64,000 nt of DNA from Lepas anatifera. Its lineage: Eukaryota; Arthropoda; Thecostraca; Lepadidae. The notes under the pieces were generated by a model. It was not told where the DNA came from and did no database searches. It saw only the letters and a program-made list of their open reading frames with translations. Shown here in pieces: positions 24,481-35,446 of this stretch (positions within the stretch are counted from its first letter, which is position 1; the number at the start of each line of letters is the position of its first letter). Location of the stretch: assembly GCA_034440635.1 (NCBI GenBank), contig JAOTON010000402.1, positions 124,001 to 188,000 of the forward strand, read 5' to 3'. The position numbers were made by a program, and so were the translations under genes.

Positions 24481-25129
24481 CAAAATACTAAAAACTAGGA
24501 AAAATTCGATCGCTTTTAGGGGCCATGTCTGGATTAACCGGCCCTACGTACATACCTACATAGGAAAATGGAACACGTATGTACCTACCTTTTAGACAAT
24601 GGAAGTATGCGTTTTGACCGTTTGCTTCGCTTGTCTTCATTCTCGTTGTATTATTTCTTGGCATTACTAAATATTTCGATGTCAGAGAAGTCTTGGAGTA
24701 TCCTACATTTACTTATTTATGCAACAGAAGGGCACTGGTCCCATAGCACACGCACTGGAGAGGGGTCTGGCACTAACAAGCACTGGAGAGGGGGGCTGAT
24801 AGGCCTCCCAAGATCTCGGAAACAAAGAGGCATAGAAAAACACCGTTTAAGGAGTGGGTGGGGGCTATGGGTAACTACATCATGACCAATTATTATTGAC
24901 CTACGTCAATATTTTCAAGGCCAAGCGAAGTCATAAGGGACAAATATTGGCCATGATGGGGACCGCGTGGAAAATGCGGTTATTATGCAGGAAAAGGGGG
25001 AATAATCTAAAGGCGGACCAGGGTCATAGAGGAAGGTCGCAAAGAACCTTCCCTACAGATTTTGTGTCTAGGTCATTTAAGGTCATTGACCTATTAGGTC
25101 ACAATATGGTATACAGCTTATAATGTACA
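24481..25129. other. Interval between the two diverged repeats
   Basis: Contains a duplicated phrase, CACTGGAGAGGGG, at about 24754 and 24781. Otherwise no gene or repeat was recognised; half-sites (GGTCATTTAAGGTCATTGACC) appear again from 25070. Confidence 0.4.
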
Positions 25130-25194
25130 TACATTATAACTAGCATTATAGCAACTAAAGTGCCTGGCGGTAAACGAGGACTGACCTTTCCCAA

Positions 25195-25207
25195 TGACCT
25201 TTGACCT
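25195..25207 (-). promoter_or_regulatory. Perfect DR1 nuclear-receptor site
   Basis: TGACCTTTGACCT, the reverse complement of AGGTCAAAGGTCA, an exact DR1 element of the kind bound by RXR heterodimers and HNF4. It is followed by a further TGACCTTTGACTT. Activity is inferred only. Confidence 0.5.
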
Positions 25208-25345
25208 TGACCTTTGACTTTGGCCTTTGCATTGAGGTACCTTAACTATGACGTCATAGCGTAATATACATCAGACCGGGTAACGTCATTTGACCGGAAG
25301 CACTGAGGTCAATGACCTTAAAAGTGCTGATGTGACCTTTACCTA

Positions 25346-25358
25346 TGACCTTTGACCT
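25346..25358 (-). promoter_or_regulatory. Perfect DR1 nuclear-receptor site
   Basis: A second exact TGACCTTTGACCT, 150 bp from the first and in the same orientation. Confidence 0.5.
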
Positions 25359-25664
25359 TGGCCTTTATGTAAGGTGACCTTGACATACCATCCCAGTTAT
25401 ATGGTGTTATGACGTCACCACTCGGTCTCCAATGCAAGTGAACTGGTCTGACCGCGCGATTACGATGATCTCAAAATGCAGGTCCGGCTTTGAAAGGCTG
25501 TAAATAAAAAATCGACCAATTTTCAAAATTCTTTCACCAATGGCCGTGCCATTAAATTCTGTTAAATGTGGCCGAGTATGGTTTTGCGGCTACGAGAGGT
25601 TTTCCGGCCACCTGGGAAAAACAGGTGGGGGGCCTCCGAGGGCCCCCTCCAGTGCACGCGTTAA

Positions 25665-26504
25665 CACGCGCATTGACGGGGGCGGGTACCCGCCCCCCTC
25701 GGGTTTTTCGGAGATAGCAGAAAAACGGCGGCGCGTAGCGCCGCCGTACTTGGTATACCTTTTCCCTCATCATTTTTACAACTTCTGTGAAAATTTTAAG
25801 GCTAGGTCATCTCAGGTCAGGTCACCATTACAGGTCAAGTGACCCGACCTCAAAAAAGTTTAAGATAGCATAAGTCGGAGCAGGGTGAACTTATCCGATT
25901 GAAACTCATATCACATAATGGCCCCACCGAGCTCTCTAAAATATGTTCCGGTATTTTTGATATCGATGACCTAAGGTCAGGTACGAGGCATGACCTCTCC
26001 ATTGGAAATACATGGGAAAAATGGTTTTTACGGAATAACTCAGTAACGGATGGCGATAGAGCATTTATTTTAGCTGCATTAGACTCGCCTGGGCTTTGCA
26101 GTTCTAATGATATGCATTTTATATAATTTGACCCTGACCTGACCTCAGGTCAGGTCAAATCCTTGATTTGACCTAGCAAGGTCAAATTATATATCATTCG
26201 ATTCGGCTTGCTAAGAGGATTCATATAGTTTAAGTCGTTTTGCTCTATCTTTACTTGTTCAGATTTAACGGCCGAAAAACTGAATTTACATGTTATCCCT
26301 ATGACGGGCATGTTTTGACCTCTCGTGACCTTAAATGTGACCTGACAAAAAAATGGTTCAAATGTTTTCGATGGAGAAGTGGATGGGCAGCCCAACGCCG
26401 TTTACCGTTTTTCGCTACCTACCGTGGTTCTCGAGATCTTAGGGGGCGGGTACCCGCCCCCCCCGTCAATGCGAAGGTGGCTCAGACCCCCGTCAATGCG
26501 CGTG
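25665..26504. mobile_element. Hairpin-ended TTAA MITE, copy 2 (840 bp)
   Basis: Nearly identical to 20930-21771, flanked by TTAA at 25661-25664 and 26505-26508, with the same inverted ends and terminal GC palindromes. Different flanking sequence outside the two copies confirms the element limits. Confidence 0.75.
26135..26157. promoter_or_regulatory. AGGTCA palindrome, second copy
   Basis: Identical to the 23-bp palindrome at 21403-21425, carried by MITE copy 2. Confidence 0.5.
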
Positions 26505-26639
26505 TTAATGGAGAAAATCCTAAATACGAATGCCGGGTGGCTAAAATCAGTCCACAGCTTGAAATAAGAAATGTCTACCGAACCATGAAATTTAGGATAT
26601 TGTAACGAGCTTCCTGCGCATGTTGTCAGGAATTACGGC

Positions 26640-27315
26640 CTGCTTAGTGCTCCAAACGTTCGGAAAATTGGTGATTTTACTGTCAAATTTTGCGACTTTA
26701 ATCTGGTTCCATCTATGACTGTCAAAAATCTCGGACTGACCTTCGACTGCGCCCTCAGCTGGAATTTTCTCACATTTCTCTTCTCACTCGTCAATGCTTT
26801 GGAATTCTGAGTGGTTTGTCACATCTGAGGCGCTGCTTGCCTCCCAGCGTCATCTCGCCGATAGTCAGTTCACTGGTCATTTCCTGTGTCCGATATTGCA
26901 TCAGTGTTTTTGGCAACGGAACTCATATAAACAATATTCGACTCCAAAAGATAATTAATTATGCAGCAAAGGTAATTTTCGGCCGCAGAAAATTTGACCA
27001 TGTCTCTGGTTTATAAGAGGAACTTGACTGGCTGTCGGCGGGAGAGCTGGTGAGGTACCACACGCTTGCACTTGTACACAAGACAGTGTGTCTCGGGGAG
27101 CCAGAGGAGCTGGCCCGGGAATTCGTGCGTGTCGGCTCTATACGGGAGCGTACCACCAGACAGGACGCGAATATCGTTGTACCAAGCTCTCGTACAGGAA
27201 TGGGCCAACGTAGGTTCAGCTCCAGGGGGGCCTCCATTTATAATGAGCTGCCTGAGGAGCTGAGTGTTTTACCGGCCCGCTTTTTTGTCGTGCCCTTAAA
27301 AGTATATAATAGCAG
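26640..27315 (+). pseudogene. LINE ORF2 post-RT C-terminal region (5'-truncated)
   Basis: Three overlapping frames together show the region after the RT core: NLGLTFDCALSW, a shift, then LRRCLPPSV and RYCISVFGN, a stop at 27014, then LVRYHTLALVHK, RTTRQD and YNELPEEL. This order is typical of the thumb and connection region of CR1/Jockey-group LINEs. The endonuclease and RT core are absent and at least two frame breaks are present, so it is a dead fragment. It belongs to a different family from the LINE at 5168-13856, since the sequences do not match. Confidence 0.7.
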
Positions 27316-27512
27316 AGCGGGATCAGGTGCGCTGAGCGAGTGGTGTTTGTGTGGTATGCTTTGTCTTTTTTAACGATGTTTTTATATAATCCTGTTTACA
27401 TGATTTTAATGTCGTGTGTATGTCTCCTTCTTACTATTCCAACTGACGTGGGGTCGCAGAAGCCATGGATGACCGTGGAAGACTCTGAATAAAGTCTTTG
27501 TCTTTGTCTCTG
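27316..27512 (+). mobile_element. LINE 3' UTR and tail
   Basis: Short 3' untranslated region ending AATAAAGTCTTTGTCTTTGTC at 27488-27508: an AATAAA-like signal followed by a (GTCTTT)-type tail. Short microsatellite tails rather than poly(A) are common at the 3' end of CR1/L2-type elements. Confidence 0.6.
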
Positions 27513-27950
27513 CTTATGCTCTAATGTGGGTGGTCTGACTGATGGCTTTTTATTAGGCGTTCTGTGCATAGCACCTTTGCCCGCCTCTAAAGGAGTGTGT
27601 GGGAGAATTTTAGAATTTAGTGTGAGGGCAAGCTACGTTAGTCTGTTAAAGCAATGGGAGTTATTTCAAGTAATGGGTTGCAAGATGTTTTAGCTTGCAA
27701 ATGGACGGTCGTGGCAATGGCATAGCCATGCCAAGGGAGGTCTTTTAATAAGTTTAGACCCGCAGAGTGCGAAGGTTATTTCTGTGGTTGAAGACCTTAT
27801 AAATTTAGAGTTTGAAATTTAGAATTTGAAATTTAGAATTTGGAATTTAGAATTTGGAATTTAGAATTTAGAATTTTGTGTGTCAGCTATTGATGTCCGC
27901 TTGTATACGTTACTCGAAAACCTCCGTTAACTCAATAATTTCGTTAGATA
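27513..27950. other. Interval with an AATTT-rich tandem repeat
   Basis: 27795-27870 consists of about five copies of a 15-bp unit (GAATTTGGAATTTA type). The rest shows no gene. Confidence 0.6.
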
Positions 27951-28018
27951 GAAAATAGGCAAGTCCTACTTTGGGGGTGCACCATGCACCCTCCATCATA
28001 TATACTGGGAGGGGTGAT

Positions 28019-29174
28019 TTATAGAAACTTCTCTAGCCCAGAGTCCTTTAGGAATGTAAAGACTTTTTCGAGTAGCTCAGGATGGTCGTTCCCGAGCAGA
28101 GTTTTTAGATCTACAGGGATGTTTTGGATTCGGCAGTAATCTAGCATGGGTTGCCGATGGGTATTGTGCTGGGGACAATCGATGAGAATGTGATAGGGAT
28201 TCTCCATTGCGTCGCAGGTACCACAGGTACCCGCGTTCCAATAGGCATTTAATTTTGTGTGTCCATTTCTGAGTCTGGTTAGAATAACCTCGCGCCGGCG
28301 ACTCTTTTGGTTGGAACTGGGCCAGTAGCCGATGTTAGGCTTGATATAGAATAGGTGGGCGCTGTGGTTTGTAGTCCAGTCATTTTGAATTTGCTTCCGG
28401 ATGGTGTCCTGGAGGAGAGCTTTGCTATCGTCTCCAGACCATGTTAAGGGTGCGATCTCTCTAAGTTCTAGGGACTTTTTTGTCTGCTCATCGGCCTTTT
28501 CATTTCCTTGAATTTTGCAGTGGCCCGGGATCCAAAGAAAAGAGACATCAGGGGTATCATCGATACCTTTCTGAATATCTGCTATAACGTGGTGGCTGGG
28601 GTTGACTACGTTACTCATGGCCTGCAGGACAGATTTAGAGTCTGAACAGATGACGGCTGAGTTGATATTTTGGGTTCTGATTATGGCTAATGCATTTAGG
28701 ATGGCAACAGCCTCGGCTGTGAAGATGGAGCAGTTGTCCGGAAGTCTTTTCTGAAGGCAAATATTTTGTCCCCAGATGCCAAGGCCTACTTTTTCGCCTA
28801 TTTTGGAGCCGTCTGTAAATATAAAGGTCTTGTCCGCGTTACAAGATCGGAACTCTAGGAATTTTTGGGAGACTTCTTCCTCTGAGAAGTCCGTTTTACG
28901 GGAGGTGAAAAGAAATTCCACTTTGGGCTCTTTTCGAGTCCAGAAGCGGGAGAGTGGGGGTTTGCCTATTGTCGCTGGCAGTGCAAGATTTAGGCTTTCC
29001 AGGGTTTTCGCTACTCTGTGCTTAAATGGGGGCCACTTCTGTAGAGTGGCTTTATTTGCTCGTCTGGGATGGGCAAAACATTGTTTTGCCGGGTGATTTT
29101 CGGTGGATTGAACCTTGATGTAGTAAGAAATAAGCTGGGCGTCGCGTCTTGTCTGTAGTGGGCACAGCCCGCTA
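28019..29174 (-). pseudogene. I-group LINE ORF2, RNase H and C-terminal zinc-binding region
   Basis: RNase H removes the RNA strand from the new RNA-DNA hybrid. From a Met at 28921 (the frame is open further upstream) the motifs are FTDGSK, the Glu in TAEAVA, CSDSKS and IPGHCKIQGNEKAD, the four acidic positions plus the His of the fold. The tail has TRLRNGHTKL and then GTCGTCD with HILIDCPQH, the Cys/His cluster found at the end of I and related ORF2 proteins. The stop is at 28019. The joint with the upstream part near 29190 is out of frame. Confidence 0.85.
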
Positions 29175-29474
29175 TCAGTTAGCAGGCTGGTGATGGGGGG
29201 ATTCTCTGAGCGCGCCTGTGGCTGCCCGGATACTGGCGTTTTGGACTCGCTCTAGCTTTAATTTATTGGTCTTGTTCGTCGAGTCAAAAACGAACGAATT
29301 ATATTCGAGAATGGACCGAATCAGGGACTTGTAGAGCATAAGCAGGGTCTTTCGATCCCCGCCATACTCTGTGCCGCCGAGCATGCGGAGAATGTTGACT
29401 CGCTTTTGACAGCTAGAGACGACTTTGGTGATGTGCTCATTGAAACTCAATCGGGAATCTAGGGTGACGCCCAA
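29175..29474 (-). pseudogene. I-group LINE ORF2, thumb region
   Basis: Carries LGVTLDSRLSF-type sequence and LLMLYKSLIRSILEY, typical of the segment after the RT catalytic core. It sits in a different frame from both neighbours: a shift near 29470 separates it from the RT core and another near 29190 from the RNase H part. Confidence 0.75.
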
Positions 29475-30265
29475 GAATTTGAAGCTATTGGTGCATTCAA
29501 TAGGTTTACCCGAGATTTGGAGCCGTGGGGGTCGTGTCTGGAATGCGCTCTGGCAAAGACAACGACTGATGATTTTTCCGCCGAGAGTGATAGACCCATT
29601 AAGCTACACCAATTATCGATGTCGTTTAAGCTGTCCTGCAACTGCGTAGTTGCGTGTTGGAATTCTGGTTCGTTATACCGCCTGGTATCGATTGCAGTGG
29701 TTTTCCAAATGGCGACATCGTCCGCAAAGAGGGAGTAATTTATTCCAGGCGGTAGCTTTTTGGCGAAGAGATCATTGATCATTACTAAAAAGAGGGTGGG
29801 GGACAGAACGCTACCCTGGGGTGTGCCTTGGTCCTGGGTTGCCAGGTAGGAGAATGTGGTGCCACAACGGACTTTAAATTTTCGGTCCTTGAGGAAGTTT
29901 TCGATGAATTTTGCAAGGTGGCCACGAATTCCTAGTTTGCTTAATTTAAACAACAGGGCGTCTTTTTGTACGCGATCGAACGCCGATTTAATGTCTAAGA
30001 ATGCAGCTATTGTTACTTGCTTTTTGTAAAAGCCATTTTGGACGTCACTGACTAGTTTCACCAAATTGTCAGTGGTGGCTCGCCCGCGCCGGAAGCCTGA
30101 TTGCATAGCATCAAGCTTCTTTTCGAGGATCTCGTGAAGTCTAACGTTTACCATGCGCTCGACAAGCTTGCTAGCACAGCTAGTAAGCGAAATTGGGCGA
30201 TAACCTTTGGGTCTGTTTTTTCTTTGCCAGGTTTTGGAAGGGGAATTATAATACTCTCTCGCCAC
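29459..30265 (-). pseudogene. I-group LINE ORF2, reverse transcriptase core
   Basis: RT motifs in order: GYRPISLTSCASKLVERM, QSGFRRGRATTDNL, FLDIKSAFDRV (first catalytic Asp), QGTPQGSVLSPTLF, and SLFADDVAIW (catalytic Asp pair). It overlaps the end of the upstream frame near 30180-30200, where a shift interrupts the fusion with the endonuclease part. Confidence 0.85.
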
Positions 30266-31737
30266 GATGTGGGGAAAGAGTTGCTAAGAAACATGTTGTT
30301 AATGGCCGAAAGCAGGTACTTTAGTGCTGTTTGGCTGAGGTGCCTGAAGAAAGAGTAGTGAATTTCGTCAGGGCCCACTGCAGTGTTTTCACACTTGCTA
30401 ATGGCGTAATTTAGCTCGGTCATTGTAAATGGTACATTATAATACTCTTGATTACCATAATTGATGAATGTGTGCTTTTTGCACCATTCTGTCTGGGCTT
30501 TGGAGCGCTGGCTGTATGAGTTATTAGCTGCGACACTGGCGTAATGATCAGCAAATTTATCCATGACTTCCTTAGGTTCGGTGATGGGTTGGCCAGCTAT
30601 TTTTAGTTGAGGGAAAGGTCCACGGGGTGGTCGCTTCGCAGAGAAAGCTCTAATGGTATTCCAGACTTGGGTGGTGGGAGTGAAGCGGTTGAATTTGGAG
30701 GCAAAAGAGTTGAAACTGTCCTTTTGAACCCGCTTGCACGTGTTTCGAAAGTGTTCTTTTGCTGCCCGAAGTGCGGAGCGAGTAGGGCTGTGTGCCCTCC
30801 TCTCATATGCCTTGCGGGCTCTAATCATTTGAGCTTTGGCGTGTGCCGTCTCTGCGTTCCACCATGGGGCTCCGTTTTTCTTTCGGGGTCCTCTGGTTTT
30901 TGGTATTGCTACTTGTGCTGCTGAGCTTATGGCTCTTAGTATTAATTCAATATCTGCCGAGTGTGGGTCACCTTCGGTGACCAGAGTGAGGTCGACCTCT
31001 GCCTCAAATTTTGTCCAGTCCGCTCGTTTTAGATTCCAGGAAGGGGTATAGAGATCAACGCGGTCGAGTGCTCCTTGGGGGACATTGATTTTGATTGGGA
31101 GGTGGTCGCTCATGCCTGGGTTGTCTTCGACATCCCAGGTAAACAGTGACGCAATTCTAGGCGTGCAGCACGAAATATCAATGGCTGTGTCTAAATATCC
31201 GCTTTGCGTTGCTTGGCGGGTTGGTGCGCCGTTATTTAGGATAACTAAATTTTGAGAACCTATTGCGTCATATATAATTTCACCTCTACGATTTGGCGTG
31301 GCGCTGCCCCAGGATGGGTGGTGACCATTCAAGTCTCCAAGTAATAACAAAGGCCCGTTTATTTGATTAAACAGTTGTGCGAGGTCCTGATCCGTTGGAT
31401 CAGGGTCGCTAGGGGATATGTATATTGAGACAACCGTCAATTGGACGTGTTGTATTTTCAAACTAATAGCTACACAGTCCAGTGATGTTACCAAAGGCAC
31501 GTGACTGTGTGGGATGCTATTTTCTATTAGGATGGCTGTGCCTCCCTTACGGACAGCAGCGTTTACGTTATGGCGATACCAAGAGTAACCCGAGATTTTG
31601 TATTTATCGTTATCTTTATCAGAAAAGTGGGTCTCTTGTAATGCTGCTAGTGCCGGTTTTTTCTCAGCAAATATTGATGAAAAAAGCGGGAATTTCCCGA
31701 TAAGGCCATTTGTATTCCATTGCAGAATTGAACCCAT
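30148..31737 (-). pseudogene. I-group LINE ORF2, APE endonuclease and RT N-terminus
   Basis: Starts at Met 31737 with ILQWNTNGL, the usual first strand of the APE fold. LQETHF (metal-binding Glu), GDLNGHHPSWG and SDHLPI follow. The linker then leads to the RT N-terminus, with VGPDEIHYSFFRHL and WRESIIIPLPKPGK. The frame is lost near 30190, just before the conserved YRPISLT block. The start is supported by the short gap to the ORF1 stop (111 bp) and the conserved N-terminal strand. Confidence 0.85.
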
Positions 31738-31848
31738 GGTGGTTTTTAACGTTTGTGATTAGGGGATCTACGCTTACGAAGGTTATACGAGCACCTGCTG
31801 CTGCTGCTATCGCTAGCAGGAGAAACTGGGGTGGAGTGTCTGGAAAAG

Positions 31849-33484
31849 CTAATTTTCCTTGCTACGGGTGAGCTGCCGGGGCTGGAGGAGCCGGGGCTGG
31901 GGGGTTTCCAGGAGGGGAGCTCTGGAAGTGTTTATAACAGTTTTTGCAGAGCTCGTCTCTGAAGCACTGCTGGTGTCAGAGACGGTCTCTGTCCCGGACA
32001 GCTCGTTGTCAGACTGACTTTTGTCGTCTGACGTTTCAAAGTCACTGGAAAACTGAAACTGCATATAATGACCTATGAGGTCGGTTTGGGATCCGCAAGT
32101 GCGAGTGATCGGTGCTGTTTGGAAAGAAGCATCGCTTCTTTCCAAGGAGAGAGGAGCAGTTTCAGTTTGGGTAGAAATGTTTACTTTTTGGATTTTGGTT
32201 TGAGTGGCAGCCGTTTTACCCTGAGGGGGTAGGCTGCCACTCGTTGAAGGCCTTCTCGGAGCCTGCCTTTGGCGGCGCCTGGGAAGGGGAGCACCGGTGA
32301 ATTTAGAGTGCTTGGGGGCAGGTAGCGAGGGGAAATCAGACTTTTCAGTCACTCGTGCAGAGTGGCTTTGCCACCCTGCTGCTGGTGTCCAGGTCTTCCT
32401 GGTGATTTTAGGTGCCTGAGGGGCGGGAGGATTTTCGGTCGGAAGACCTGGCGGAGAACTAGTGCGGGTCGGGAGATCCTCCCAGCCCGCAGCGGGCGAC
32501 CACCTACGCCAAAAAGTGATTGCGCCACGTGGTGGGGGGAGGGGGACGGACGGCCTGATGGGCGCCAAGAAAAGGGGCTCCATTAGGGGGCGGATGTGGC
32601 GGCTTGTGTTTTTGGGTGGCTGAGGATGTTTGGAAATGGGGTGTTCCTGGCCGGCTGTGCTGGGGGCTGCTGTGGTAGCCTTGCTACCACAGCTTTTTGG
32701 GACTGTGCGGCTCTTTTCTTTTTGCAGCACTTCTTTGCGGGCCAGGTCAAACGGGAGCTTTTTTCCTCAGCCAAAACGTTAACTTCTTTTTCTCGGAGCC
32801 AGGTCGGGCACTTGGGATTATCTGCCCCATGAGCGCCGCCACAGGCAGCGCACTTGAGGCTTTTGAGGTGCAATCTTTAGTGCGGTGCTTAGCACTGCAC
32901 TTGCCGCATCGTGGGGTGGGGTTCTTACAGTTTGATTCTACGTGCCCGTACCTTTGACAAGTTTGGCAACGAATAGGGAGGGGGTAGTACGGCCTAACTG
33001 GGTAGACACAGTCGCCCAGTTTAATTTGGCCGCAGTCATCCCGACACTTTGTGTCGAAGGTGACAATAAATCGGTGGTCTCGTAGACGTGGGTCTTTTTG
33101 CGCAGAATTTTTGTTGGGGTTCAACTTTTCAAGGGCTAGCACATTTTGACCTTTAAAGTCAAACATGTGCTCAAGGTCCACATCAGAGAGATGGGACACT
33201 TCCGGGGCATTGATGATGCCCCGGTAGAATTTAAGGGAGTGGTGAACAGAAAATATGACTGGTTTCGACCCAAAAGTTTTTGTGGCTAGCAGGGCTCGGG
33301 TAGATTCCTGATTAGAGGTTTTGATCAGGATATCTTTTTGGTGCTTGATAATCTCAAAACTACCTTTCACTTTTTGGCTGATGACCTTATCCAAATTAAA
33401 GGTAGACTCTTTTGCCAAGTTTTGGTGCGCCGAAAGGTAGGTGCCAACCAGCCAAGCTCCGCTTGGCAGGTTGGCTTTGTTCAA
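31849..33484 (-). pseudogene. I-group LINE ORF1, Gag-like RNA-binding protein with CCHC knuckles
   Basis: Met at 33484. The first 245 codons include two knuckles, CQTCQRYGHVESNC and CGKCSAKHRTKDC. A third, CAACGGAHGADNPKC, lies in another frame after a shift near 32870; a further shift near 32720 leads to a Pro/Ser/Thr-rich tail ending at 31849 with two PAAGW phrases. Three clustered knuckles are usual in ORF1 of the I/Jockey superfamily, where the protein packages element RNA. The low-complexity tail is long (about 290 codons) and has an acidic Ser-rich stretch before its end. Confidence 0.75.
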
Positions 33485-34767
33485 ACGGGGGGCTGGAGGG
33501 GCGGAAGAGAGAGGTGGAAGCCATGGTACGTTTAAGTTTAAATGAGATACTTGGTATTAGCTTTGCTAACACCTTTTGGGTAGAAATGGCTAGAGAAGTT
33601 GAATTGAAGAAAGTGGTCCTAGTTTTACTAGCAAAGCTAATGGGAGTATTAACCTAGCTAGGGTTGGGTGTTGGAGTATTATCCTAACTGGGGAGTGCTT
33701 AGAGAAAGCACCTAGCCTTAGAAAAGTGTGAGCAAAAGGCTGACTCAGCCACTAAGAGGGGGTTTAAGTCGGAGGGGAGGCAGGTGCCTCTTCAGGACCT
33801 AACAGGGGCCTAGGTGGCTGACTCAGCCTCTAAAAAGGAGCCTGACTGGGGCCTATGCTTGTGAGTCCCTAGGGGCAGGTACCGTGGTACCCTTGCACAG
33901 ACGCAGCCCGGGTGGAGGGTTTGAGAGGGGCCCCGCTTCTATTAAGCGGGGGTGAAAGTGAGATGGCCTTACGTATTAGGGATTTTAGCAATGGAGGACC
34001 GATAGGTCCAGCCAAAGCCACACGCCCAAGGACTGACGAGGTCCAACAAGCGTGCTCACCCCGGGACGCAAGCGTCCCACCACTCGGGTTTCCGGCCGAA
34101 GAGTAAAAGAGATAGAAGAGAAAGAGTAGGGTTATGGGACTGAGAAGAAGAGGTACCAGGTGGCCGGAATCCAAGAAACCAAGACCACCTGGACCGATAG
34201 GGTAATTACCGAAAAAGACCAGCTGACGTCCAACAGCACCACACCAACCAGCTGTAAAAACAGCGGCTGGTGAGGCCGGCTGGAGTCAAAGTACCGCACC
34301 GACCAGCTGTAAAAACAGCGGTCGGTGGGACAGACTGGTCGCAGCGAAGACTCGAGCCGGGAGCAGGTCTTGAAAAAGTCTTCTACTCCTTCTTCTTGTC
34401 TTCGCAGCAGGAAACGCAGCAAGCAGCAACGACAGCAAGCAGCAACGACACCAGACCTGCCGGCAAACGCTCAAGCAGGGTGTCAGTCAGGCAAGCCCCC
34501 CAATGTGGGTGGTAGTGTTGAAAGAAACATTTGCCGGATTGACTAAATGTTTTCGGGCCGGTGGCTCCACGCTTAAGATTGTCTGCTCGGCAAGAAAAAC
34601 TGGTGTGCTACCCAGCACCTTTCATCTGAGCGTCGCTCAGTGCGAAGCGGAAAGTTCCACCGTCTCCGAGCAGCACAGATATATGAGACGATAGCGTGCT
34701 CGGTGGCGCGACAAATTCGCGCGTTTTCTTTATGCAGCCTTGAGTTAGCCGTAGACTCAGAAATGGA
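33485..34767 (-). other. I-group LINE 5' leader and junction
   Basis: No coding sequence recognised. It contains a duplicated GGCTGACTCAGCC motif (about 33738 and 33820) and two tandem stem-loops (34242-34327). The left limit of the LINE is not defined by a target duplication; the opposite-strand LINE fragment begins at 34768. Confidence 0.45.
34242..34327. repeat. Two tandem stem-loops in the LINE leader
   Basis: 34242-34272 and 34297-34327 both carry ACCAGCTGTAAAAACAGCGG. The second folds as a 13-bp stem (CACCGACC-GCTGT with ACAGC-GGTCGGTG) with one bulged A and an AAAA loop; the first is the same with two mismatches. Changes between the two are on both sides of the stem (GACC/GGTC against AACC/GGCT), which hints at structural constraint. 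Confidence 0.6.
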
Positions 34768-35078
34768 CACACAAAATTAAATGCCTATTGGAACGCGGGT
34801 ACCTGTGGTACCTGCGACGCAATGGAGAATCCCTATCACATTCTCATCAATTGTCCCCAGCACAATACCCATCAGCAACCCATGCTAGACTACTGCCGAA
34901 TCCAAAACATCCCTGTAGACCTAAAAACTCTGCTCGGTAACGACCATCCTGAGCTACTCGAAAAACTCTTTACATTTCTAAAGGACTCTGGGCTAGAGAA
35001 GTTTCTATAAATCACCCCTCCCAGTATATATGATGGAGGGTGCATGGTGCACCCCCAAAGTAGGACTTGCCTATTTTC
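34768..35078 (+). mobile_element. I-group LINE 3' fragment, opposite strand
   Basis: Matches the last about 310 bp of the minus-strand LINE, including the end of ORF2 (HILINCPQHN to the same C-terminal LEKFL, stop at 35008-35010) and the 3' UTR with the GGGTGCATGGTGCACCC hairpin. It is 5'-truncated inside the Cys/His region. Being a second 3' end, it is a separate insertion, not an internal inversion. Confidence 0.85.
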
Positions 35079-35446
35079 AAATTAACCATTCATGTCATAG
35101 ACGATCCACTGCAAAATTTAAGCAATAGTTGTTTAACCTTTAAATGGTATATCGTAGGCTAAGGATAGGTTGTGTTAGGCTAGCTTTGAAATCAGGTTAG
35201 GTTAAATAGGTTATATTTCTTCACCGCAGTGATACCTTTCACTGCGGCTCTATGCTAACCACACTCATACTCTTACTAACAATCTAACTGTCCTCTCACA
35301 CTTCTCTTTTTCTCTGCGCGGCGGCTGCCCAGCCGGAGAGGGGAGCTGCAACCTCACCTCCGGGTTGCAGGGTAAATTCGCGGCACCCTGGCCAGGTGTT
35401 TAGCGCAGTTTCGAAAATATGAAAATTATTGATTTAACGGAGGATT
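35079..35446. other. Unassigned interval with a 9-bp hairpin
   Basis: Contains CCGCAGTGA (35224-35232) and TCACTGCGG (35239-35247), a perfect 9-bp stem with a 6-nt loop, and scattered TTAGG-like words near 35150-35210. No gene was seen. Confidence 0.45.

Larger units (their letters stand above)
25130..25650 (+). repeat. Diverged direct repeat, second copy
   Basis: Second copy of the 23956-24480 repeat, richer in uninterrupted TGACCTTTGACC arrays. It ends just before the TTAA at 25661, so the MITE copy 2 inserted at its edge. Confidence 0.6.
27951..34767 (-). mobile_element. I-group LINE, near full length
   Basis: On the minus strand: about 1.3 kb of 5' leader, ORF1 with zinc knuckles, a 110-bp gap, ORF2 with endonuclease, RT and RNase H, then a short 3' UTR ending at 27951. 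The 3' limit is set by a second copy on the other strand (34768-35078) that diverges at the same base. An RNase H domain after the RT places it with the I group rather than Jockey or CR1. Every long frame has shifts, so it cannot make intact proteins as given. Confidence 0.8.

Noticed and set aside
28019..35078. 5' inversion (twin priming) of a single LINE insertion
   Set aside because: Both opposed pieces contain the same 3' end, so they are two insertions, not one inverted copy.
35150..35220. TTAGG-like words suggesting an interstitial arthropod telomere repeat
   Set aside because: Only scattered, interrupted words are present; there is no continuous tandem run.
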